Shown piece after piece: positions 15,764 through 23,690 of a stretch of 42,897 bases of DNA (position 1 is the first letter of the stretch; every line of letters begins with the position of its first letter). The DNA is taken from assembly GCF_019455385.1 (NCBI RefSeq), contig NZ_JACOFR010000034.1:27501-70397 (forward strand), read 5' to 3'. The position numbers were made by a program, and so were the translations under genes. The notes beneath the pieces were generated by a model, which worked only from the letters and a program-made list of their open reading frames with translations, had not been told where the DNA came from and did not search any database. Source of the stretch: Bradyrhizobium sp. BR 10289 (GTDB lineage: Bacteria > Pseudomonadota > Alphaproteobacteria > Rhizobiales > Xanthobacteraceae).

Positions 15764-16891
15764 ATGAACTTCGATTTCTCCGACGACCAGAAGCAGCTCC
15801 GCGATCAGGCGCGCAAATTCCTCGCCGAAAAATGCTCGCCCAAGGCGGTGCGCGTCGTGCTTGACGGCAAAGCGCCTTACGACAAGGAACTGTGGAAGGG
15901 CCTCGCCGAGATGGGTTTTCTCGGCGTCGCAATCCCGGAAGAGTTCGGCGGTGCGGGTGCCGGTCACCTCGAGCTTTGCGTGATCGCAGAAGAGATGGGT
16001 CGGGCCAATGCACCGGTGCCGTTTTCCTCGACGGTTTATCTCGCCGCCGAAGCGTTGCTGATCGCGGGCAGCGATGCGCAGAAGAAGAAGTGGCTGCCCG
16101 CGATTGCTTCCGGTGAAGCGATCGGCACGCTGGCGCTGTTCGAGGGCAAGGGCAATCCGGCGCCGAAAAATGTCAAGCTCACGGCTGCGAACGGCGTGCT
16201 CAATGGCGTCAAGAAGCCAGTCGCAGACGGCGCGATCGCCGACTTTGCGGTGGTGGCCGCGCGCACGGGATCGAGCGGACGCGACGGCGATATCTCGCTG
16301 TTCCTGGTCGACTTCAAGGCTGGTGGCGTCGAGGTGAAGAGCCTCACCAATCTCGATCCGACTCGCGGGCAGGCCGAGATCACCTTCAAGGACGCGAAAG
16401 CCGAGCCGCTCGGCGCGGCCGGCGAAGGCTGGAGTATTCTGACCCAGGTGCTCGACCGCGCCGCGGTGCTGTGCGCGTTCGAGCAGGTCGGCGGCGCCGA
16501 CCGCGCGCTGGAGATGGGCCGCGACTACGCGCTCGACCGCATCGCCTTCGGCCGCCAGATCGGCTCGTTCCAGGCGGTCAAGCACATGCTCGCCGACATG
16601 TACGTCTCCGCGACGCTGGCGCGCTCCAACAGCTATTACGGCGCCTGGGCGCTCTCGACCAACGCCGCCGAATTGCCGGAAGCCGCCGCCGCCGCGCGCA
16701 TCAGCGCGACGCAGGCGTTCCAGCACTGCGCCAAGAACAACATCCAGGTTCATGGCGGCATGGGATTCACCTGGGAGTTCGACTGCCACATGTACTACCG
16801 CCGCGCCAACGCGATGGCGCTGGGGCTCGGCAGTCTGTCCTATTGGGAAGACCAGTTGATCGACCGCATGCGCAAGAAGAACGCGGCGTAA
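15764..16891 (+). CDS. Acyl-CoA dehydrogenase family, probable non-catalytic subunit
   Basis: A 375-residue acyl-CoA dehydrogenase-fold protein with FLGVAIPEEFGGAGAG and a C-terminal FAD/dimer region (GRQIGSFQAVKHMLADMY, NIQVHGGMGFTWEFDCHMYYRR). It lacks a usable base at both known positions. The EGT-type site is replaced by YYRRANAMALG, and the helix-G site is D231 in VLDRAAVL where the partner proteins have Glu. This is the pattern of the base-less partner in heteromeric dehydrogenases such as mycobacterial ChsE pairs. It is followed 15 bases later by a base-bearing subunit gene, so a mixed complex is likely. Confidence 0.9.
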   Translation: MNFDFSDDQKQLRDQARKFLAEKCSPKAVRVVLDGKAPYDKELWKGLAEMGFLGVAIPEEFGGAGAGHLELCVIAEEMGRANAPVPFSSTVYLAAEALLIAGSDAQKKKWLPAIASGEAIGTLALFEGKGNPAPKNVKLTAANGVLNGVKKPVADGAIADFAVVAARTGSSGRDGDISLFLVDFKAGGVEVKSLTNLDPTRGQAEITFKDAKAEPLGAAGEGWSILTQVLDRAAVLCAFEQVGGADRALEMGRDYALDRIAFGRQIGSFQAVKHMLADMYVSATLARSNSYYGAWALSTNAAELPEAAAAARISATQAFQHCAKNNIQVHGGMGFTWEFDCHMYYRRANAMALGLGSLSYWEDQLIDRMRKKNAA

Positions 16892-16906
16892 GCGAAGGGC
16901 ACGCAT

Positions 16907-18151
16907 ATGAACTTCGATGACACCCCGCAGGAAGCCGAATTCCGTGCTACCGCTCGCGCCTGGATCGGCGCCAACGCGCCCAAGCAATACGAGGACGAGC
17001 TGCGCAAATCCTCGCTCGGCCGCACCGTGCTCAAGAACGCCAACATTCTCGAAGTGGCAAAAGCCTGGCAGAAGAGGAAGGCCGATGCCGGCTGGGCCTG
17101 CCTGCACTGGCCGAAGGAATATGGCGGCCGCGGCGCCTCGCCGATCGAGCGCGTGATCTGGTCGCAGGAAGAGGGGCCGTTCGGTCAGCTCTCTCGCATG
17201 TTCATCATCGGCCACGGCATGTGCGGGCCGACCATGATGGCATTCGCGCGCGAGGAGCATAAGCGCACCTATCTGCCGCCGCTCGCCTCCGGCGAGAAGG
17301 TCTGGTGCCAGCTGTTCTCCGAGCCCGCTGGCGGCTCGGACGTCGCGGGTCTCCGGACCCGCGCCGAGAAGGACGGCGACGACTGGGTCATCAACGGCCA
17401 GAAGATCTGGACCTCGGGCGCGCATTATTCCGACTACGGCATTCTCCTCACTCGCACCGATCCAACCGTGCCCAAGCACAAAGGCCTCACCATGTTCTTT
17501 CTGGACATGAAGAGCCTCGGCGTCGAGGTGCGGCCGATCAAGCAGGCGAGCGGCGCCTCCGACTTCAACGAGGTCTATTTCACTGATGTCCGCATTCCCG
17601 ACCACCAGCGCCTCGGCGAGGTCGGCGACGGCTGGAACGTCTCGCTGACCACACTGATGAACGAGCGTAGCGCGATCGGTGCCGCTGTCTCGACCGGTTT
17701 CCCTGAATTGTTCGAATATTGCTCCAGCCTGATGCTGGACGACGGCCCGGCCATCGAGGATCGCGCGGTGCGCTCGAAGCTGGCGAACTGGGCGGTGAAG
17801 GCGAGCGGGCTGAAATACACCAGCATGCGCGCGATCTCCGCGCTGTCGAGGGGCGAGCGGCCCGGTCCGGAGAATTCCATCGGCAAGCTGGTCGCGGGCT
17901 CGATGATCCAGGACGTCGCGACCTACGCGCTCGACTTGCAGGGGGCGAGCGGTGTGATCAGCGGCGAGAATGCCGAACTCGCCGGCCGTTTCCAGGCCAT
18001 GCTGCTGCGCGCGCCGGGCACCCGCGTCGAAGGCGGCACCGACGAGATCATGCGCAACATCATCGCCGAGCGGGTGCTGGGCCTGCCCGGCGATATCCGT
18101 GTCGACAAGGACGTGCCGTTCAACAAGATCCCGACAAAGGGAAGAGGGTAG
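16907..18151 (+). CDS. Acyl-CoA dehydrogenase, probable catalytic subunit (copy 1)
   Basis: A 414-residue flavoprotein that introduces an alpha-beta double bond in an acyl-CoA. It contains GWACLHWPKEYGGR, CQLFSEPAGGSDVAGLRTRA (FAD- and substrate-binding), VINGQKIWTSGAHYSDYG and EGGTDEIMRNIIAERVLGLPGD. The probable catalytic base is E253 in TTLMNERSAIG, the helix-G position also used by isovaleryl-CoA and long-chain dehydrogenases. Its neighbour at 18161 is the same length and aligns throughout, so the two arose by duplication. Each may pair with the 375-residue subunit for a different substrate or step. Electrons would pass to ETF. Confidence 0.93.
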   Translation: MNFDDTPQEAEFRATARAWIGANAPKQYEDELRKSSLGRTVLKNANILEVAKAWQKRKADAGWACLHWPKEYGGRGASPIERVIWSQEEGPFGQLSRMFIIGHGMCGPTMMAFAREEHKRTYLPPLASGEKVWCQLFSEPAGGSDVAGLRTRAEKDGDDWVINGQKIWTSGAHYSDYGILLTRTDPTVPKHKGLTMFFLDMKSLGVEVRPIKQASGASDFNEVYFTDVRIPDHQRLGEVGDGWNVSLTTLMNERSAIGAAVSTGFPELFEYCSSLMLDDGPAIEDRAVRSKLANWAVKASGLKYTSMRAISALSRGERPGPENSIGKLVAGSMIQDVATYALDLQGASGVISGENAELAGRFQAMLLRAPGTRVEGGTDEIMRNIIAERVLGLPGDIRVDKDVPFNKIPTKGRG

Positions 18152-18160
18152 AGGTCCGCC

Positions 18161-19405
18161 ATGAATTTCGACGACACCCCCCAGGAAGCCGCATTCCGCG
18201 CAACCGCGCGCAAATGGGTCGACGCCAATGCACCGAAGGAGCTGCATGCCGAGCTGTCAAAATCCTCGCTCGGGCGCATCAAGCTCGCCAATCACGACAT
18301 CGTCGAAGTCGGCAAGGCCTGGCAGAAGAAGAAGTTCGAAGGCAATTGGGCCTGCCTGCACTGGCCGAAGGAATACGGCGGTCGCGACGCCACGCCGATC
18401 GAGAAGGTGATCTGGCAGCAGGAAGAGGGCGTCTACGGCAAGCTGACGCAGCCGTTCCAGATCGGTGAGGGCATGTGCGGCCCGACCGTGATGGCCTTCG
18501 GCAGCGAGGATGCCAAGCGTCGCTATCTGCCGAAACTCGCTTCTGGCGAGGAGATCTGGTGCCAGCTGTTCTCGGAGCCGTCGGCCGGCTCCGACGTCGC
18601 GGGGCTTCGCACCCGTGCGGAGAAGAAGGGTGACAATTGGGTCGTCAACGGCCAGAAGATCTGGACCTCGGGCGCGCATTATTCCGACTACGGCCTGTTG
18701 ATCGCGCGGACCGATCCCAATGTCCCCAAGCATAAGGGCCTCACCATGTTCTTCCTGGACATGAAGAGCCCCGGCGTCGAGGTGCGGCCGATCAGGCAGG
18801 CCAACGGCATGCAGGAGTTCAACGAGGTCTATTTCACTGATGTCGTGATTCCCGACAGCCAGCGGCTTGGCGCCGTCGGCGAGGGTTGGAGCGTGTCGCT
18901 GACCACGCTGATGAACGAGCGCATGTCGATCGGTGCGCGGCTTGCGACCGGCGTGCCTGAGCTGTTCGAGTTCTGCTCGAACCTGATGCTGGAGGACGGG
19001 CTCGCCATCGATGATCCCGCCGTGCGCTCGAAGCTGGCGAGCTGGGCGGTGAAATCGAGTGGGCTGAAATACACCAGCTACCGCGCGATCTCGGCCCTGT
19101 CGAAGGGCGAGCGGCCGGGGCCGGAGAACTCGATCGGCAAGCTGGTCTCGGGCATGATGCTGCAGGACATCGCGACCTACGCCATGGACCTGCAAGGCGC
19201 GGCCGGCGTCCTCACCGGCAGCGATGAGGAGACCGTGCAGGGCCAGTTCCAGCAGATGCTGCTGTCTTCGCCCTCGATGCGCATCGCCGGCGGCACGGAC
19301 GAGATCTTGCGCAACATCATCGCCGAGCGGGTACTGGGATTGCCGGGCGACATTCGTGTCGACAAGGATGTGCCGTATAACAAGATCCCGACCAAGGGGC
19401 GGTGA
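18161..19405 (+). CDS. Acyl-CoA dehydrogenase, probable catalytic subunit (copy 2)
   Basis: 414 residues, a close tandem paralogue of the preceding protein, starting only nine bases after its stop. It keeps GNWACLHWPKEYGGR, CQLFSEPSAGSDVAGLRTRA, GQKIWTSGAHYSDYG and GGTDEILRNIIAERVLGL. The likely catalytic base is E253 in TTLMNERMSIG. Differences cluster in the region after residue 360 (AAGVLTGSDEETVQGQFQQ against ASGVISGENAELAGRFQA), which may tune the substrate pocket. It is the third dehydrogenase gene of the operon and ends just before a family B repeat. Confidence 0.93.
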   Translation: MNFDDTPQEAAFRATARKWVDANAPKELHAELSKSSLGRIKLANHDIVEVGKAWQKKKFEGNWACLHWPKEYGGRDATPIEKVIWQQEEGVYGKLTQPFQIGEGMCGPTVMAFGSEDAKRRYLPKLASGEEIWCQLFSEPSAGSDVAGLRTRAEKKGDNWVVNGQKIWTSGAHYSDYGLLIARTDPNVPKHKGLTMFFLDMKSPGVEVRPIRQANGMQEFNEVYFTDVVIPDSQRLGAVGEGWSVSLTTLMNERMSIGARLATGVPELFEFCSNLMLEDGLAIDDPAVRSKLASWAVKSSGLKYTSYRAISALSKGERPGPENSIGKLVSGMMLQDIATYAMDLQGAAGVLTGSDEETVQGQFQQMLLSSPSMRIAGGTDEILRNIIAERVLGLPGDIRVDKDVPYNKIPTKGR

Positions 19406-19426
19406 TGTGTCCACCTCCAGCATCTC

Positions 19427-19522
19427 GTAGGGTGGGCAAAGCGAAGCGTGCCCACCATATGCAGATGCGCCGGGGAAAGTCTGTCGGTGGGCACGGCGCT
19501 ACGCGCCTTTGCCCCACCCTAC
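19427..19522. repeat. Intergenic repeat, family B (copy 2)
   Basis: It opens GTAGGGTGGGCAAAGCGAAG and closes GCGCCTTTGCCCCACCCTACG, the same ends as the copy at 8140-8230, with a different centre. The inner GTGCCCACC / GGTGGGCAC pair is also kept. It fills the gap between the last acyl-CoA dehydrogenase gene and the nitroreductase gene. Confidence 0.8.
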
Positions 19523-19539
19523 GAAGGGCGAACGAATCC

Positions 19540-20238
19540 ATGGACGCTAGAGTGAATCAAAACGACCGTATCGGCGTGCTCGAAGAGCTGCTCAACGAGC
19601 GCTATTCCGTCCGCGCCTTTCTCCCGCAGGAGGTCGATCGCGCCACCATCGAGTATGTGCTGAAAACAGCGCAGCGGACAGCTTCCTGGTGCAACAGCCA
19701 GCCCTGGCAGGTCATCGTCGCCAGCGGTGAAGCCAAGGAGCGCTTCCGCCAGCTGATCTACAAGGAAGCATCTAGCGGCCTCGGTGACGACTACGACTTC
19801 ACGCCGCCGCGTGAATATGTCGGCGTCTATCTCGAGCGCCGCCGCGAGAGCGGCTTCCAGCTCTATAACACGCTCGGAATCGCCCGCGGCGACAGAAGCG
19901 CTTATGCCAAGCAGGCGCTGGAGAACTACAATTTCTTCGGCGCGCCGCATGTCGCGATCATTCACACCAACGAGCCGCTCGGTATCTACGGAGCGATCGA
20001 TTGCGGTGCCTATGTCAGTAACTTCATGCTGGCGGCGCAGGCGCTCGGGCTCGGCACCATTCCGCAGGCCGCGCTGGCGCGCCATTCCAGCCTGATCCGC
20101 CGTCACTTCAATCTGCCCGACGACCGCCGCATCGTCTGCGGCATCTCGTTCGGCTATGCCGACAATGCGCACAAGGTGAACAGCTACCGCACCTCGCGCG
20201 CAACCGTCGCCGACACCGTGACGTTCTTCGACGAATGA
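19540..20238 (+). CDS. Nitroreductase-family flavoprotein
   Basis: 232 residues from the ATG at 19540; the longer frame from 19402 runs through the repeat and is rejected. The fold is that of FMN-dependent nitroreductases: ERYSVRAFLPQEV at the start, TASWCNSQPWQVIVASGEA (FMN phosphate and isoalloxazine contacts), and AIDCGAYVSNFMLAAQALGLGTIPQAAL in the second half. Members reduce nitro groups, quinones or enoate-like bonds with NAD(P)H. Its position after the dehydrogenase genes suggests a role with aromatic or unsaturated intermediates, but the repeat between them weakens the case for one transcript. Confidence 0.9.
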   Translation: MDARVNQNDRIGVLEELLNERYSVRAFLPQEVDRATIEYVLKTAQRTASWCNSQPWQVIVASGEAKERFRQLIYKEASSGLGDDYDFTPPREYVGVYLERRRESGFQLYNTLGIARGDRSAYAKQALENYNFFGAPHVAIIHTNEPLGIYGAIDCGAYVSNFMLAAQALGLGTIPQAALARHSSLIRRHFNLPDDRRIVCGISFGYADNAHKVNSYRTSRATVADTVTFFDE

Positions 20239-20252
20239 TCCGACACACGTGC

Positions 20253-20280
20253 AAAGGCGGCCGCAGAAACGGCCGCCTTC
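20253..20280. terminator. Stem-loop between convergent nitroreductase and ecfG genes
   Basis: AAGGCGGCCG at 20254-20263 pairs perfectly with CGGCCGCCTT at 20270-20279 around a six-base loop. There is no long T-run on either side, so it is a moderate bidirectional terminator candidate. Confidence 0.65.
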
Positions 20281-20311
20281 ACGTCAGTCCAGGATCAATT
20301 GACTCCTGCCG

Positions 20312-20860
20312 TTATCCGCCGCTGCCGCCGATCACGGCGCGCACGGTCTCGTCGGGCCCAAAGTCCTCGGCGCCGTCGACATAGAGCAACGCGGCGAGCT
20401 TCGAGCGCGCGCGGTTGACGCGGCTCTTGATCGTGCCGACCGCGCAGCCGCAGATCGAGGCGGCGTCCTCGTAGGAGAAGCCGGAGGCGCCGACCAGGAT
20501 GAGCGCTTCGCGCTGGTCCTGCGGCAGCTTTTCGAGCGCGCCGCGAAACTCCTCGAATTCGAGATGCGCGTTCTGCGAGGGCTGCGTCTTCAGCGTCTTG
20601 GCGTAATTGCCCTCGGCATCCTCGACCTCACGCCGCCGCTTGCGATAGTCGGAGCGGAACAGGTTGCGCAGGATCGTGAACAGCCACGCCGGTAGATTGG
20701 AGCCGGGCTGGAACGAGTCGATGTTGGCAAGCGCGCGCAGCAGGGTTTCCTGCACCAGATCGTCGGCGCGGTCCGCATTGCCGCTGAGCGAGATGGCGAA
20801 CGCGCGCAGGCTCGGCACGGCCGCGAGGATGTCGTTACGCAGGGAGTCGGTGAGAGGCAT
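20312..20860 (-). CDS. ecfG: General stress ECF sigma factor EcfG
   Basis: A 182-residue ECF sigma factor. Region 2 covers about residues 10-80 (RADDLVQETLLRALANIDSF, AWLFTILRNLFRSDYRKRRR) and region 4 about 105-165 (ALEKLPQDQREALILVGASGFSYEDAASICGCAVGTIKSRVNRARSKL). The sequence and its neighbours nepR and phyR identify it as the alphaproteobacterial general stress sigma factor. It directs polymerase to GGAAC-N16/17-CGTT promoters; two perfect ones occur in this window. Its ATG overlaps the nepR stop by one base (TAATG), so translation is coupled and the sigma factor is made together with its inhibitor. Confidence 0.95.
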   Translation of the reverse strand: MPLTDSLRNDILAAVPSLRAFAISLSGNADRADDLVQETLLRALANIDSFQPGSNLPAWLFTILRNLFRSDYRKRRREVEDAEGNYAKTLKTQPSQNAHLEFEEFRGALEKLPQDQREALILVGASGFSYEDAASICGCAVGTIKSRVNRARSKLAALLYVDGAEDFGPDETVRAVIGGSGG

Positions 20861-21093
20861 TAATCCCTCCCATTGTTGTTGTCGTTAGAGCCCCCGTCCG
20901 TTTCCACCTGGTGTGCGCCTCCCGGCGCATCAAGCTTCTTGATCAGTTCTGCGAACCGGTCCGGAACCCCCTGGCGCACGACGTCGTCGTACATGGCACG
21001 GAGCTGATGCCCGATCCGGGACTGGATCTCCGGAGTGAGCCCTCCTTTGCCGGGGGTCGTGCTTTTGCTGGCTTGAGACTTGAGATCTTTCAT
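20860..21093 (-). CDS. nepR: Anti-sigma factor NepR
   Basis: 77 residues from the ATG at 21093 (MKDLKSQASKST); the frame is open further upstream but only through promoter-like DNA. The core LTPEIQSRIGHQLRAMYDDVVRQGVPDRFAELIKKLD carries the two helices by which NepR binds EcfG or phosphorylated PhyR (listed here as one region, residues about 20-56). The tail is disordered (DGGSNDNNNGRD). In the family model NepR holds EcfG inactive until phospho-PhyR sequesters it. It is divergent from phyR across a gap with mirrored stress-promoter elements. Confidence 0.92.
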   Translation of the reverse strand: MKDLKSQASKSTTPGKGGLTPEIQSRIGHQLRAMYDDVVRQGVPDRFAELIKKLDAPGGAHQVETDGGSNDNNNGRD

Positions 21094-21191
21094 GACCTGT
21101 TCCACGTTTCCCCGAGTTAAGTGACTGTAAAATCGAGAAGTTCTCTCAACCGGGAGCCGTTCCCTGGACGAGTTCAATTCCAGGTGCGAGA

Positions 21192-21218
21192 AAAAGTTCC
21201 GCCCCCACGGGAACTTTT
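21192..21218. promoter_or_regulatory. Hairpin with paired GGAAC boxes upstream of nepR/phyR
   Basis: AAAAGTTCC at 21192-21200 and GGAACTTTT at 21210-21218 are exact reverse complements around nine bases. GGAAC is the EcfG -35 element, so the hairpin offers one on each strand. On the plus strand GGAAC (21210-21214) is followed after 16 bases by CGTA, three of four matches to the -10 element CGTT. It may be a promoter for phyR, or a structured leader of nepR. Confidence 0.4.
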
Positions 21219-21249
21219 CTTGTCCTGAGGCGTAATCAGCCGCGGTAGG

Positions 21250-21276
21250 GGAACCCGGGCCTCCTCTCGCAGTTCC
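21250..21276. promoter_or_regulatory. Mirrored EcfG-type promoter candidate, phyR/nepR
   Basis: The plus strand carries GGAAC at 21250-21254 and, 17 bases later, GTTCC at 21272-21276. Because the two are reverse complements, the same bases give GGAAC plus a GTT-containing -10 on both strands. A plus-strand start would lie about 35 bases before phyR. The -10 is not a full CGTT match, so this is a candidate only. Confidence 0.45.
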
Positions 21277-21314
21277 TGATTTCTTAGGCTTGGCCCAAAA
21301 TGAATGGAGTGGGG

Positions 21315-22121
21315 ATGTCCCGTTCACAGCTTGTTGCTGAACACTTGCCGTTGTTGCGCCGGTACGCGCGCGCCCTGACAGGCAGCCAGGCCTCCGGTGA
21401 CGCCTATGTCGCAGCCATGCTGGAAGCCATGCTTGGGGATCCCAGCGTCCTCGACGAGAGCCATGGGCCGCGCGCCGGCCTGTTCCGGCTGTTCACCCAA
21501 ATCTGGAATTCCGTCTCCGTCAACGACGATTCCGAGGTAGCCACGCTGCCGATGCCGCCCGAGCGGCGTCTGTCGAACATCACGCCGCTGCCGCGGCAGG
21601 CCTTCCTGCTGCTCTCGCTCGAGGGATTTTCGGAGGAAGAGGTCGCCTTCATCCTCGGCACCGATGTTGCCGAGACGCGGCGGCTTGCGGACACCGCGGG
21701 ACGCGAGATGGCGGCCGAGATCGCCACCGACGTCTTGATCATCGAGGACGAGACCTTCATCGCCATGGACCTCGAGAGCCTGGTGAAGAATCTCGGCCAC
21801 AATGTCGTCGGCGTCGCGCGCACCCATGCAGATGCGGTCGCGCTGGCCAAGAACAAGCGGCCCGGGCTGATCCTCGCCGACATCCAGCTCGCCGACGGTT
21901 CGTCGGGCCTCGACGCCGTCAACGAGCTGCTGCGCACCTTCGAGGTGCCGGTGGTGTTCATCACCGCCTACCCCGAGCGCTTCCTCACCGGCGAGCGCCC
22001 CGAGCCGGCGTTCCTGATCTCGAAGCCGTTTCAGCCTGCAATGGTGTCTGCAGTGGCGAGCCAGGCGCTGTTCTTCCAACGCAACTCGCGCAACCGCACG
22101 CCGAAGGCGCCGGCGGCGTAG
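21315..22121 (+). CDS. phyR: General stress response regulator PhyR
   Basis: 268 residues from the ATG at 21315, chosen for its GGAG at 21304-21307; an in-frame ATG at 21300 has no good ribosome-binding site. Residues about 1-130 form a sigma-like domain mimicking EcfG (LPLLRRYARALTGS, LPRQAFLLLSLEGFSEEEVAFIL). Residues about 138-258 form a receiver domain with phospho-acceptor D189 in LILADIQL, acidic residues in IIEDE, and the conserved T and K in FITAYPE and ISKPFQP. When phosphorylated it binds NepR and frees EcfG. The HWE-type histidine kinase that usually feeds it is not in this window. Confidence 0.95.
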   Translation: MSRSQLVAEHLPLLRRYARALTGSQASGDAYVAAMLEAMLGDPSVLDESHGPRAGLFRLFTQIWNSVSVNDDSEVATLPMPPERRLSNITPLPRQAFLLLSLEGFSEEEVAFILGTDVAETRRLADTAGREMAAEIATDVLIIEDETFIAMDLESLVKNLGHNVVGVARTHADAVALAKNKRPGLILADIQLADGSSGLDAVNELLRTFEVPVVFITAYPERFLTGERPEPAFLISKPFQPAMVSAVASQALFFQRNSRNRTPKAPAA

Positions 22122-22142
22122 CGACGCTTCCATCGAACAAGA

Positions 22143-22171
22143 AGACGGCGCGTCGCAAGGCGCGCCGTTTT
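22143..22171 (+). terminator. Rho-independent terminator after phyR
   Basis: ACGGCGC at 22144-22150 pairs with GCGCCGT at 22161-22167, and a run of five T follows. It lies about 20 bases after the phyR stop and could also slow the convergent TonB-domain gene. Confidence 0.75.
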
Positions 22172-22183
22172 TGCAGCTTTATT

Positions 22184-22657
22184 TCAGCAACCTCGGCAGA
22201 TGCTGCGCATCCTGGCATCGATCTTGGCTTGTTCTGCGGCCGACTCTGCCGGCGGCACGCTGCCCGACCACAGTCGCGTCGTTTTGGCCTTGAAGATGAT
22301 GGGCGCCGTGAGGTGAAGACTGTCCTCCTCAATCTCGGCGGGCGGCTCGGGAAATGGCGCCGCCGCTTCCACCATCGCCAAGGCCGCGGCGTCCAGTTCG
22401 CTGGAGCCCGTGCTTTCGACCAGCGCGCACGAAATCAAATTGCCTGTCCGATCGAGAACAAACAGGACTTTCGCCGTGCCGCCTTCGGCAGGCGAATTGC
22501 GCGGGTAAGTCCTCTTGCTGACCAACTGATTGGAAACTTGCCTCTTCCAGGCTTTGATAGAGTTCTCTTGGGCGTCCGGCGCCTCAGCCTGCACATATGC
22601 TGGGAAAGCCGCCAGCACTCCAAGAAGCGCGGCCAGCAAAAGGAATTTCATCTGCAT
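22184..22657 (-). CDS. TonB C-terminal-domain periplasmic protein
   Basis: 157 residues from the ATG at 22657 (MQMKFLLLAALL; a second ATG at 22651 is also possible). A signal peptide runs to about residue 23 (FPAYVQA). The rest is a short TonB-type C-terminal domain: KRQVSNQLVSKRTYPRNS, then GTAKVLFVLDRTGNLISCALVESTGSSELDAAALAMVEAAAPFP cited by its parts, where the Y-P and A-P-F-P positions match TonB family members. There is no membrane anchor or proline-rich linker, so it is not a true energy-coupling TonB. A free periplasmic scaffold role is possible but unproven. Two Cys at the end (ICRGC) and one in ISCALV are unusual. Confidence 0.82.
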   Translation of the reverse strand: MQMKFLLLAALLGVLAAFPAYVQAEAPDAQENSIKAWKRQVSNQLVSKRTYPRNSPAEGGTAKVLFVLDRTGNLISCALVESTGSSELDAAALAMVEAAAPFPEPPAEIEEDSLHLTAPIIFKAKTTRLWSGSVPPAESAAEQAKIDARMRSICRGC

Positions 22658-22840
22658 CGGTGCGGATACTAATCGCCACCAGGTTGATTGCAAGGCTCGC
22701 TGCCCGTATCGCGTTTGCGCTCCTGTGGGCAATTCGAACGATCGCGAGACATCGGGCGCTTGACGGAAACCTCATTGCCCCGTTGATATTTCGGGCCGAT
22801 GGCATCCATCGGAGCCTCGAGCCGCCGGGAGAGACGTACC

Positions 22841-23440
22841 ATGGACCAGCAACTCCTCGACCGCCTCGCCATCCGCGACCTCGTCGAGAACTGGGCGCTG
22901 TGGCGCGACGCCGGCGATTGGGAGCGCTTTGCGACCGTCTGGCACGAAGAGGGCTGGATGTCGGCGACCTGGTTTCAGGGGCCGGCGCGGGATTTCATCC
23001 GCGTCAGCCAGGAGGGCTTTGCGAAGGGCGTGCGCATCCTGCATTTCCTCGGCGGGACCAGCATCGACCTCGCCGGTGAGCGGGCCATCGCCCAGACCAA
23101 GATGACAATCTCGCAGCGCGCGCCCGTGCACGACGTGCTCTGCGACGTGGTCTGCACCGGCCGCTTCTACGATTTCCTGGAAAAGCGGCAGGGCCAGTGG
23201 GGCATCGTCCGCCGCCAGCCGATCTACGAGAAGGACCGCATCGACCCGGTCGACCCCGCTGCGACGCTTCAACTCGACCAGAAGACGCTCGCCGCGCTGC
23301 CCGAAGGCTATCGCCACCTCGCCTACATGCAGGAGCTGATCGGCTACAAGGTCAAGCGCGACATGCCAGGCCTGATCGGGCCCGAGGTCGAGAAGCTCTA
23401 TGGCGAGGGGCGGGACTGGCAGGCGGGGAAGACAAAGTGA
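22841..23440 (+). CDS. NTF2-like (SnoaL-type) protein
   Basis: 199 residues from the ATG at 22841, which has GGGAGAG upstream. The start QQLLDRLAIRDLVENWALWRDAGDWERFATVWHEEGWMSATWF, cited by its parts, is the standard opening of the NTF2-like fold of SnoaL and scytalone dehydratase relatives. The helix-strand pattern continues through LHFLGGTSIDL and GRFYDFLEKR. Such proteins act as small dehydratases, isomerases or ligand binders. The extra C-terminal 60 residues (EGYRHLAYMQELIGYKV) are helical and are common in a Bradyrhizobium/Sphingomonas group with no known function. Confidence 0.8.
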   Translation: MDQQLLDRLAIRDLVENWALWRDAGDWERFATVWHEEGWMSATWFQGPARDFIRVSQEGFAKGVRILHFLGGTSIDLAGERAIAQTKMTISQRAPVHDVLCDVVCTGRFYDFLEKRQGQWGIVRRQPIYEKDRIDPVDPAATLQLDQKTLAALPEGYRHLAYMQELIGYKVKRDMPGLIGPEVEKLYGEGRDWQAGKTK

Positions 23441-23457
23441 ACCCCAGACAAAAGTAA

Positions 23458-23486
23458 GGCGCGACTGGCATCACCACAGTCGCGCC
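23458..23486 (+). terminator. Stem-loop after NTF2-like gene
   Basis: GGCGCGACTG at 23458-23467 pairs exactly with CAGTCGCGCC at 23477-23486. No T-run follows, so it is a strong hairpin but a weak intrinsic terminator. The rest of the 23441-23690 gap shows no further recognisable element. Confidence 0.55.
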
Positions 23487-23690
23487 CTACGTCGCCGGCT
23501 TATGGGGCAGGGGGGAATAGCCGGCTGTTGAGACGACTCCCGGGCGCCGGAGTCGTTCCAGCTGGGTGCGAATTTTTTTGCATGAGGCTGCCGCGTTTCG
23601 CACACGGTTAAGTGATCGTGACTACCGAGAACTCCCGATCCGTCGCCCGCGTTGTTCCCGCGATCGCCATGGGGCGAGGGGTCGACAGCC

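Noticed and set aside
15686..18247. 853-codon open frame on the minus strand
   Set aside because: It is antisense to the acyl-CoA dehydrogenase genes, which show clear family motifs; no domain is seen in the shadow.
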